From Otatea glauca (taxonomy: Eukaryota; Streptophyta; Magnoliopsida; Poales; Poaceae), in the NCBI GenBank assembly GCA_036346275.1, contig CM070730.1:46298918-46362917 (forward strand): a stretch of DNA of 64,000 nt, in the 5' to 3' direction. Both the position numbers and the translations under genes were made by a program. Shown piece by piece: positions 54,826 to 64,000 of this stretch; position 1 is the stretch's first letter; every line of letters starts with the position of its first letter. Under the pieces are notes generated by a model. That model ran no database searches and had not been told where the DNA came from. It worked only from the letters and a program-made list of their open reading frames with translations.

Positions 54826-55944
54826 AGACAGGGAGAGGGGTGTCTCCCTGGGGGTGAAGAGCATGTAAGGAAAGTGTACGTGAGTAGGTGAGAGTGCTCT
54901 GGAGGCCTCTGTGCTCCTGAAGCTTTGCCCACTTTGTAGTGAGGCTTTGTAAACCTACCCTCTGGCAATGAAAGACTGCTTTCCCGTCTTTGAGTTCACT
55001 TTCCTCATTTACATTATGCTTTAAACTCATCATTTAATTTCATGCACTTTACCTTCTGTATGGTTGAATTTTCTTCCTCTCCTTCTAAGTTCTTTTGGAT
55101 TTTATGCCAAGGATGAAAGATTGCTGGATGAATCTTCTATAGATCATATCCCAATCATCTAGGCAATCTACAACCTCTTCTATTCAGTTTTGCAAGAAAC
55201 CAATTTTTGTGCCTAGTAGAAGAAAGTGCCTTCATATCGTGTTTCTATTTGTTTGAAGGGTTGTTTCTTCGTGTACTTACTTGCTATGATTTGTGGAGAG
55301 TCATCCAAGGATATTCTGACTATCAACTCCCACCAGCAAATTAGGGGTGAGGTCTGTGTTCGTGACTCTGTTTTTTGGTGTTGCATTTGTTAAACTGAAA
55401 AGGGACGGAACCTTGGTATCAATTCCTTCGATTGATGATTGAAATAGGTTCCTGACATCCTTAGGGAGGTGCACACCAATTTTCACTGTTTTTGGATCAG
55501 CCGATCAAAAGTTACATCGATTTCTGTTTTTTAAGACTATGCTGATTTTACTGTTCACCCGAACAGTATTCACCCCGACTACTGTTCATCCGACCTCTTC
55601 AGGTCGGGAGTACTGTTCATCCGACCTCTGCAGGTCGGGAGTACTGTTTATCCGACCGATTACGGTGGAGTGCTATTCATCTCGAACTTTATTCATCCGA
55701 CTAGTCTTGCCGACACATGCTCGCGATACTTTGCTAATCCCGGAACACCGTTCATCCGACCAGTGCAGTTTTTACTGTTCACCCAACCTTAACTAGTCGG
55801 TGCCTCTGTTCATGCAATTGCCTGATCGATGGTTCAGTTCTTTCTTTCTGGTCTTTTGGTGGTTTGAATTCTAGGGGGAAAGTTTATTCGGAAATTTTAT
55901 TTGGGATCATTCACCCCCCCTCTGATCGCCATTTCGATCTTTAT

Positions 55945-56549
55945 GAGAATGATCATGTGAGAGAGAGAGCGAACGAGAGAGGTTGAGATAGAGAGACTGA
56001 TCAACCGAGAGAGATTGATAAAGAGAATGATTGGGCGAGAGAGATTGAGATAGAGAGACTGATCAGCCGAGAGAGATTGAGAGAGAGAATGATTGGGCGA
56101 GATAGATTGAGAGAGATAGACTGATTGGGTGAGAGAGAGAGAGTGAGCAAGAGAGATTGAGAGAGAGTAGGAGAGATTGAGAGAGAGAGCGAACGATTGA
56201 GAGAGAGGGAGGGAGCAGCAGTTCCCTGCCGCCCTGTGTCGCCAGCTCCTTCTTCCACCACCGCCCCATGCCCTCGCCATCCCGTCGCTCTTGCCTCCCC
56301 CACCATGGTGCCTCCTCGCCTCCCCCACAGTGCCCACTCGCCTCCTCCCCCTCCTCCGCCTATGCCCTCCACCGTCCCCCTCGGCCTCTTCCGCCCGACG
56401 CCCCCTCGGTCTCCTGGCGGGCGTGGCACGGGACCCAACCAAGGCGGAGCACGACCAAAGCGGCACGTCGGGGGAGCCACGGCGAGGCTGCGGCGCGACC
56501 GCATGAGGGAGATATAATAATAATAATTTTAGGATTTCTTCTTCACGGC
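55945..56549 (+). other. Tork leader, right of SIRE element 2 (copy 2)
   Basis: GA-rich repeats, then a GC-rich part whose Pro-rich frames on both strands are compositional, then AT-rich sequence with (TAA)n. This is the original flank of the SIRE insertion. Confidence 0.65.
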
Positions 56550-57537
56550 GACTCTGAAGTACGACCTTCCACTGCTAGATCGAGACACAAGATTTTCTCT
56601 TTGGCAAGTCAAGATGCAAACTGTTCTTCCATAGCTTGATTTGGATGATGCTCTTTTGGGGATTGACAAGATGCCCAGTGCATGGTCCCAAGAGAAGTAA
56701 TGCAAAGATCATAAGGCCTGATCTCACATTCATCTTCATCTATCAAATAATATTCTGCACGAGGTTTTGAAGGAGAAAACCACCGCCGCATTATGGTTGA
56801 AGCTGGAGCAGATTTGCATGACCAAAGATCTGACCAACAAGATGCATTTGAAGTAGAAGCTTTATTTGCACAAGATGGTGGAAGGCGGGTCATTATTGAA
56901 CCACCTAACAACATTCAAAGAAGTAGTCTTGGATCTCGAGTCTATGAAGGTAAAATATGATGATGAAGATTTGGGTCTTATTCTTTTATACTCATTGCCT
57001 AGTTCATAATCTACGTTCAGAGATACAATTCTATATAGCTGAGATAATCTTACACTTAATGAAGTGTATGAAGCACTGCATGCGAAAGAAAAGATGAAAC
57101 TCATAGTTCCGAATGAAAGTTCAAGTTCATATACAGAAGGCCTGATTGTCCGTGGTAGACAACAGGAGAGGAGTTCAAACAACGAATCAAAAGGTAAAAT
57201 CCCAAGAAGAAATTACAAAGGTAGATCAAAATCCAAAGGAAGTTACAAGTCATGGAAATATTGCAAGAAAAGTGGGCACGACATATCTGAGCGATGGTGG
57301 GTAAAGAAAAAAGAGAAAAGGAATAAAAATTATAAAAAGGATCAACAAGAGGATGAAGCCAAAGCCACCATTGTTACTAAGAAAGATTCTAATAGTGATG
57401 TTCTCGTTGCCTTTGCCCGTGATTCTAAAAGTGGCGACGAGTGGATTCTTGATTCAGCCTGCACATTCCACATGAGCTCGAACCGTGAGTGGTTCGTTGA
57501 CTATGAAGCTACGCCAAGTGGATCCGTGTTAATGGGT
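56550..57537 (+). pseudogene. Tork-like gag and protease start
   Basis: One frame reads DLPLLDRDTRFSLWQVKM, LEQICMTKDLTNKMHL, FKEVVLDLESMKVKYDDED and LNEVYEALHAKEKMK: the copia gag domain. Stops include TAG at 56632 and 56854 (both CAG-like), TAA and TGA. The zinc knuckle is damaged: YCKKSGHDISER keeps one Cys and the His but has Arg for the last Cys. The protease motif WILDSACTFHM lies near 57444. The frame is cut at 57537 by the lone LTR after GSVLMG and resumes at 61222 with GDNTPCKIAGIG. The start codon is not clear. Confidence 0.82.
57533..57537. repeat. Target site duplication TGGGT (partner 61222-61226)
   Basis: Identical 5-bp repeats flank the lone LTR; removing one copy restores the Tork frame (LMG-DNTPC). 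Confidence 0.92.
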
Positions 57538-60500
57538 TGTTGGGTCCCGATACTGAGAATCTGGACCCTCTGTGTATTCTGTGCTAGTCCAGGATCACGC
57601 TAGCACACACAGACTTTACAGGGTTGAACATCACAGACATTCACAACGATACCATATTAAATAGTGCAAATATTTATATAAACTGAATTGTACGACCTTA
57701 TGGTCTCCTTACATAAGATCAGCCACGCAGGGCTTACATTATCAGAGTAATAAAAGATAACAGCGGAAAACAAATAAACTTCGTGGAGTCCCATCAACTT
57801 GCCACAGGCAATCGACTGGCCTTGCCCCCTAATTGTCCGGCTCTTCGATGTACTCCTCCTCCCATGCTGGCGTAGACTCCTCCACTGATGTTGGGTTGAT
57901 AGGCAAGGAGGGGTGAGTACTCAAGGTACTCAACAAGTAATGCACAAAATGCATTGCTATTACTATATGCAATACTTATTCCAAAGAATTGGCTTACTTG
58001 GCTCATTTGCATCAAACAACATTTTTAAATTAACAATTTATTTAGATTAAAATCAGTGAAACAGTTAATAATAGTACTAAGTTCTTTAAACAGTTTCTCT
58101 CCGTAAACTTGGCACACAGCCTTAATCAATTCATTTTCCACTGGCCCACAGCCACCCTTTTCACATTTTATTTTTGAAGATCTAACCCTTGACTGTAATC
58201 CCCGAGCAATGTCCAAAACCGCGGACATGGCTATTCAAATAGATTTGACACTCTGTAGATGTTGTACGCTTTACCCACAAGATACAGCCTCACACCACAC
58301 AGGTGATTACCCGTAACAAAGCCTTTCAGGAACCTTTACCTTAACCAATGAACCTCCCCGGTATTGCCTTCACTATCACTCCCCTCACACAGAGCTGAAG
58401 TATAGGACAGGCCAACACCGTTGGATGGGCACCAAGCCGTAGCAGTGCACGCCCCACACGATACACCCCGTGTCTTGTCACCCGAGGTTTCAGAGGAAAG
58501 ATATCAGAATCCTAATCGACTAGGTCTGTCCCATATCAGACATGTGGTTGTACGGTGACTCAGTTCAAAGACTTGCAAGGTGAAGTCCTTAACTGACCAA
58601 GGCAAGACTTCCATCACTCAACAGTGGCACACAGCCCAATGTGGCACACAGACTCACAACACTCATCAACCCATTGCCACACAGGCCCACCTGGCACAAA
58701 GCCTCATGCCACTTGCCCCAGTCTAAATCATTTTCCCACCTAGTTGATTATTGTGCAACACATGCCAACAATAACTCAACATCGGTACAGAATCACACAG
58801 GTCTCCGTGCTTCAATTTCATCATGTGGCATCACCACACCATGTTTAAAATACATTCAATATTTTATTAGTCACTATTGTGGCATTTTCTGAAAGATTAT
58901 TCATGACACGCTGCAGGGCTAAGCATCTAATCACGGTCTAGCCTCCCGTGTTGGCATCATATTAACATCCAACGAGTACAAGCAATCCTAGGGTGACAAT
59001 GATTTCAGGCATACAAATAATAATTTCAAGGTGGTAATAACAATATGGGTTGATTAGCTACATTACCCCAAATTTATTTAAATTCATTTTTAATTAACTT
59101 AGCATGCATAATTTCAAAACAACATACATTTAAAACTGGGATCAAAATGCTCAAAGCATCACTTGCCTTCAAAGAGTTACTGGTCGTGTTCCGAAGCTTG
59201 ATCTTGAGCGACGAACTCTTCCTCGAAACTTCTCGGCAAATTTGCGTCTACGCGTGAAAGTTATATATGCAATAAATAACCAAAATAGTAGACTATATAA
59301 CCTCAAAAATTCAAATAAAATACACTATTAAAAAGAGCACAATCTTACAAATTTTTATAGACTGGAATCACCTCAATCGGAGTTAAAATGCAAAAGTTAT
59401 AGCCTTTCAAAGTTTTAAATAAAATATAAATCAGAGAATAGGAAATCCCGGATTTATTTATTTATTTTTCTATTGAAAACTCGATTTATTGCATCAGCAT
59501 GACGTCAGCTCCTGGTGCCGCCACGTCAGCTGGTCCATGGACCCGGTCCACGGCTCGGGTTGGGTCCACCGTGGACGCGGTCCACCGAAGAGAGCACATG
59601 GCCCACCAACTGACATCAGCACTGACGTAACTGCTGACGTCAGCCACCTCGGGATTCGCGCAAGGACACGCGTCAGCATCTCGATCAAACCCAACCGACG
59701 GTCAGATCTTAGCCACGTGGCGCAATCGTGGCCGTCCAAGGATCAACGGCCAGATCACACGCGCTGCACCGAGACGCTTCAAAATCCACGTGACACGCGT
59801 CGGCCATCGAACGGAGCTCTCTGATCCAACGGTACACTCCCGCACAGACTCAGCAACGCCTCGCGTTCTACGCCCCCACGCGTCACACATTCGACGGCGT
59901 TCACGCATCCAACAGCCAGCACTCGCGCGGACCCAGCGACGCTTCGACTCACGCGAGGACGCGCGGCGAAATCTCGGCAGTCCGCTTGAAACCAACGACC
60001 AAGATTTGGTCACGCCTCGGTCAACTTGCACACGCGCCCGCACATGATTCGGTGGAGGCGCGGCGACGTCCCAGCGCACATTCAAATCTGAACAGTGCGG
60101 ATTTACACAACCCAGCTCAAGGCCACAAACACCGCACAGATCTAATCCAACGGCCCACAGTACCCGAGCGGTTTACGGTTCACCCTAGCGAAGCGGCATC
60201 ATCTCAAGCATTCAGAAACGATCCAATGGCCCAGATCGCATCTAACACAAGAAACTAAGATCTAATCTCTGACGTCCATACTAGATCTAACGGTCACGAT
60301 TAATGGTAGGATTTAAAACAGAAGAGGGAAGACGTGGACGAACCAGAAGCGTGCGATGCGGATCGAACGGTCGATGGGGTTCGGCGAGGTCGACGGTGGT
60401 GCAGAAGAGAAGGCTGCCGGAGTTGGGAAAGACGACGCGGTCGGCGGCGCTAGAGGGCAATTCCGGCGAGAAGAACTGATGGGGTCGACGCGTGTTGGCA

Positions 60501-61221
60501 CGGCGAACTCGACGGAGACCATGGGGACGGCGGAACCTCAACGGACGGCGAGCCAAGGGCAAAGAACTGCAGCGAAGACTTTAGCGAACTTCGGCGAGCT
60601 CTTGAGGGCAAACGGCGGCGGCTCGGGAGGCGTGCGAGGAGTCAAAAGATGCAGCGAGAAGAGCTCTGCCAGACGCGCTAATCGGTGCACTTAAAGGAGC
60701 CTCGACGTGCGCGCTGCAGGCGGCAAAACAAGCGGAAACGCTCGACGGCGTTAACTCCGACGATTACGCGGGCGAAGGGACGTGGCTCCATCACGGGCGT
60801 CCGCGTGGACTCGATCGGATGGCGCATGTGCACGGGCGACGCAGCGCAACGGCAACCGTTCGATCAAGATCGGACTGCGCAATTCTAGGGTCTCGGCGAA
60901 TTGGGCCGGCCCAGTACTATTCATCGCGTTTTTTAAAGACATTTTCGAGTTAAAATAAATCAGATAAATAAACAAAGCCAAAATAAATAGCAAAATACTC
61001 GGAAAAATTCCAGAAAAATTCTAGAAAAATATTTTGAGACATTTGGAACTCAAATAAAACATTTCCAATAAAACTTGGCATATAGTTTTACTTTATTTTA
61101 ATTGACTTCAAGAATGACCATATTTGAATAAATCAAAATAAATTCCAATAAATCTCCAGAAATTCTCAAAAATCAAAATAACTCCAAAATTTAAAAATAT
61201 GGCAAATTTTAGGGTGTTACA
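57538..61221 (-). repeat. Solo LTR of a Tekay-like element (3684 bp)
   Basis: The minus-strand start is TGTAACACCC (61221) and the end GGGACCCAACA (57538). No internal sequence is present and a perfect TGGGT duplication flanks it, so it arose by LTR-LTR recombination after insertion. It aligns with 340-4101 throughout, including the GC-rich centre (about 59490-60880) and the AT-rich ends. Confidence 0.92.
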
Positions 61222-62520
61222 TGGGTGATAATACACCATGCAAGATTGCAGGTATTGGTTCTATCCAGATCAAGATGTTTGATGGCACCGTCAGAACTTT
61301 GTCAGATATTCGACATATCCCAAATTTAAAGAGAATTATTATCTCGCTAAGTACTCTTGATGTTAAAGGGTACAAATATTCAGGTGGAGGTGGAGTTCTG
61401 AAGGTCTCCAAAGGCTCTCTTGTTGTGATGAAGGGTGATATGAAGGCTGCCAACTTATATCATTTGCGAGGCACTACAAGTTCATGTAATGTTGCTATTG
61501 CCTCAAACAAATCATTCGATTCTGATGCTACTAATCTTTGGCATATACATCTGGGGCATATGAATGAAATTGGTAGATGGAGTTATGTAAAAGATGACTT
61601 CTTGATGGTTAAAGTATTGACAAGTTAAAATTTTGTGAACACTGTGTTTCGACAAGCAAAAGAGGGTGAAATTCAACACTGCAACTCACTCTACTAAAAG
61701 CATATTGGATTATGTTCACTTAGATTTATGGGGAGAATCCCACGTTCCATCGTTTGGAGGTGCTAGCTACATGTTGACCATCATTAATGATTACTCAAGT
61801 TGAGTTTGGGCATATTTCATAAAGCACAAATTGGATGTGTTCCAAACATTTAAGGAGTGGAAAATTGTGATTGAAAAACAAACTGGCAAGCATGTAAAGA
61901 AGCTGCATACCGATAATGGCTTGGAGTTCTGTTTTGGACAATTTGAAGCTTTATGCAGATTAGAGGGTATTGTGAGACACATTACACTGTTTCAGGTACT
62001 CAACAAAATGGTGTGGCCGAACGCATGAACAGAACCATCATAGAGAAGATACGTCGCATGTTATCAAACTTTGGCTTATCTAGGAGTTATTGGGCTGAAG
62101 CCGCATCCACTGCTTATATTTAATCAATCGGTCACAAAACCAGGCAATTGATAAGAAGACTCCAATTGAGGTATGGTCTGGTTCTCCAGTAGATTATTCA
62201 AATTTGAGAATATTTGGCTTTCGTTCTTATGCTCATGTTAATAATGGCAAATTGGAGCATAGAGCTGTTAAGTGTATTTTCCTTGGTTATAAGTCTTGTG
62301 TGAAAGGTTATAAATTGTGGAATCCTGAAACTAGAAAGTGGTTATTAGTAGAGATGTTACCTTTGATGAATCTTCTATGTTGAATGATAAACCATCTATT
62401 AATGTTCTCGCTAAGGAACATCAGAAATCAAGCGTGCAGGTGAAGCATGTTATTGATTCAGGATCTACACCAGAAGCCAAAAAGGAAAACATGCAGGATG
62501 TTCCTGTTATTATACAACCA
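61222..62520 (+). pseudogene. Tork-like protease end and integrase
   Basis: GIGSIQIKMFDGTVRTLSDI and LISL-type blocks continue the protease and GAG-pre-integrase region (61221-61628). The integrase finger is partly readable (LWHIHLGHMNE; Cys pair shifted near 61636). In the core, Asp lies in HLDLWGE, Asp in LHTDNGLEFC and Glu in GVAERMNRTII, spread over two or three frames. RIFGFRSYAHVNNGKL and FLGYKSCVKGYKLWNPETRK follow near 62205-62335. Confidence 0.82.
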
Positions 62521-63380
62521 ACATAACTTTCCATTGCAACTGATTGGCCTAAAAGGAATATTCAAGCACCTAAGAGGTTAATTGAAGAATGCACTATTGT
62601 GGCTTATCGCTTAAATGTGGCATAAGAAATTGAAGGTACTACAGAACCTTTAACTTATTCAGAGGCTATCTCTTCTGGTGATTTAGAAAGATAGATGACT
62701 GCCATACATGATGAGATGCAATCTCTTGAGAAGAACGTCACTTTGGAGCTAGTTAAATTGCCAATTGAGAAGAAGGCTATTCGATGCAAATGGATCTATA
62801 AAAGGAAGAAAAGCGTATCACTAGCCGAAGAGGTTAGATACAAAGCAAGACTCGTTGCTAAAGTATATAGCCAAATTTCAGGTATTGATTTCACAGATGT
62901 CTTTTCTCCAGTTGTGAAGCATAATTCCATTCGCACTTTACTCAGTATCGTGGCTATGTATAATTATGAGCTTGAGCAATTGGATGTGAAAACTGCATTC
63001 TTACATGGGAAACTAGAAGAAGATATTTATAGGGAGCAATCGGAAGGTTTCATTGTTCCGGGAAAGGACAATTTTGCTTACATGTTAAAGAAATTTCTTT
63101 ATAGTTATTTCAAAAGATCAGATTATGATAGCTGTGTCTATTTGAAGATTGTTAATGGTTCAGCTATTTATTTGCTCATATATGTTGATGATATGTTTAT
63201 TACTGCAAAAGACAAGCCAGAAATATCAAATTTGAAGGCACAATTGAGCAGTGACTTTGAGATGAAGGATCTCAGTGCAACAAAGAAAATTCTTGGTATG
63301 GAAATTACTAGAGACGGACGGTTTGAAAAACTATACCTAAGTCAGAAAGGGTATATTGTTAAAGTCTCCTTCGTCGTTTC
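62521..63380 (+). pseudogene. Tork-like reverse transcriptase with internal deletion
   Basis: The frame 62695-63405 shows YKARLVAKVYSQISGIDFTD, QLDVKTAFLHGKLEEDIY and the catalytic LLIYVDDMFIT (about 63174-63206). The stretch that normally holds LKQ-PR-WY is gone: the sequence passes from MLKKFLYS straight to YFKRSDYDSCVY near 63103, an in-frame loss of about 20 codons. The start codon of this open stretch is not a gene start; a TAG at about 62693 precedes it. Confidence 0.86.
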
Positions 63381-64000
63381 AACATGCATAAAGCCAAACC
63401 GGTGAGTACTCCATTAGCTACACATTTCAGACTATCTTCAGCGTCATGTCTACAATCAGATGATGAAATTGAATACATGTCTAGAGTTCCATATGCTAGT
63501 GTAGTTGGTTCACTTATGTATGCCATGGTACGTTCTCGTCGTGACTTATCTCAATCATTAAGTGTTGTTAGTAAGTACATGGCTAATCCTGGTAAAGAGC
63601 ATTAGAAAATAGTACAACGGATTTTCAGATATTTACAGGGCACTTCTAATGCTTGTTTACAGTTTGGAAAAACTAGAGATGAACTCGTGGGTTACGTAGA
63701 TTCATATTTTGCTTTTGCTGGAGATTTAGATAAGAGAAGATCTCTTACTGGTTATGTATTCACTGTTGGAGGATGTGCTGTTAGTTGGAAAGCAAGTCTA
63801 CAAGCTACTGTTGCCTTACTACAGAAACTGAGTATATAGTTATTTCTGAAGCTTGCAAAGAAGCCGTTTGGCTAAGAGGTTTATTTACTGAGCTTTGTGG
63901 AAGTACATCTTGCACTACAATATTCTGTGACAGTCAGAGTGCTATTTACCTTACAAAAGATTAGATGTTCCATGAGAGAACAAAGCACATTGATATTAGA
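63381..64000 (+). pseudogene. Tork-like RNase H (runs off right edge)
   Basis: VPYASVVGSLMYAMV ends the RT thumb. After a TAG at 63603, RIFRYLQGTSNACLQFG and the RNase H block LVGYVDSYFAFAGDLDKRRS follow: Asp to Tyr, plus a duplicated TTTTGC inserting two residues. GCAVSWKASLQATVALL shifts before the TEAEY block. FCDSQSAIYLTKD is followed by TAG (63962-63964) where the family has Gln, then MFHERTKHIDIR at the edge. Confidence 0.84.

Larger units (their letters stand above)
37157..55944 (+). mobile_element. SIRE-like Ty1/copia element 2, rearranged
   Basis: 5' LTR 37157-46186 (split by CRM), internal region 46947-53960, 3' LTR 53961-55944. The first 779 bp or so of the internal region (primer binding site and N-terminal gag, judged from element 1) are missing. 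In their place stand 760 bp (46187-46946) copied from the Tork sequence that follows the 3' LTR. Confidence 0.82.
53961..55944 (+). repeat. 3' LTR of SIRE element 2 (1984 bp)
   Basis: Starts TGAAAGACCATG. The GGAGACCAGTCGTCCGAC array lies at about 54080-54345, the TATA box at 54819-54825, and the end reads GATCTTTAT where the 5' copy has GATCTTTCA. GAGAA follows. Confidence 0.9.
36087..64000 (+). mobile_element. Tork-like Ty1/copia element, interrupted twice, runs off right edge
   Basis: Short 5' LTR (36087-36328), primer binding site, leader (36346-37151), then gag (56550-57100), protease (57430 on), integrase, RT and RNase H up to 64000. It is split by SIRE element 2 (37157-55944) and by a lone Tekay-like LTR (57538-61221). 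The pol sequence is of the Tork/TNT1 kind by motif style. The 3' LTR lies outside the window. Confidence 0.8.

Overview
The window looks like intergenic heterochromatin from a large grass (Poaceae) genome. I found no host gene, tRNA, rRNA or CRISPR array. Almost every base belongs to LTR retrotransposons nested inside one another. The plant and grass assignment rests on the element lineages, which I recognise by domain: a Tat-lineage Ty3/gypsy element, Tekay/Retrosat-like chromoviruses with very long LTRs, a CRM-type centromeric chromovirus, SIRE-like and Tork-like Ty1/copia elements, and a short Tourist-like MITE. Lineage names come from domain recognition, not a database search.

Layout. (1) 1-4101: 5' LTR (340-4101) and leader of a minus-strand Tekay-like element running off the left edge. 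It is inserted in the pol gene of (2), a plus-strand Tat element, 4102-22951. The Tat element keeps the second RNase H, integrase, a tandem-repeat region, an antisense gene with seven exons, and a 3' LTR. (3) A complete minus-strand SIRE-like copia element, 8705-20945 (target duplication GAACG), sits in exon 2 of that antisense gene. (4) 23060-24373 plus 34827-35133 is a diverged SIRE-like LTR split by (5), a complete plus-strand Tekay-like chromovirus, 24374-34821 (duplication TGCAT). (6) 35134-36086 is the only stretch outside LTR elements and holds a 189-bp MITE. (7) A plus-strand Tork-like copia element starts with a short LTR at 36087 and runs past the right edge. It is broken by a second SIRE-like element (37157-55944, duplication GAGAA), whose 5' LTR holds a minus-strand CRM element (37443-44501, duplication TCGGA). 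It is broken again by a lone 3.7-kb Tekay-like LTR (57538-61221, duplication TGGGT).

How the parts relate. Each intact target duplication orders the insertions: the Tork and Tat elements are oldest, the SIRE elements came later, and CRM and the lone LTR later still. None of the gag-pol sets is intact. Stops and frameshifts are everywhere, and many in-frame TAG stops fall where the family has a CAG codon, as expected from deamination of methylated CHG sites. A separate pattern, CAG or CTG replaced by CG-containing strings in one LTR of a pair, looks like a sequencing artefact on methylated DNA rather than mutation.

The most unusual structure is the antisense gene of the Tat element. Six GT-AG introns join seven exons into a reading frame of about 773 codons with only a few lesions, and the two halves of exon 2 re-join in frame when the 12.2-kb SIRE element and one duplication copy are removed. 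Second is a 760-bp piece of Tork DNA copied behind the 5' LTR of the second SIRE element, which looks like LTR-templated break repair. Third is the CR centromere-targeting motif encoded inside the CRM LTR.
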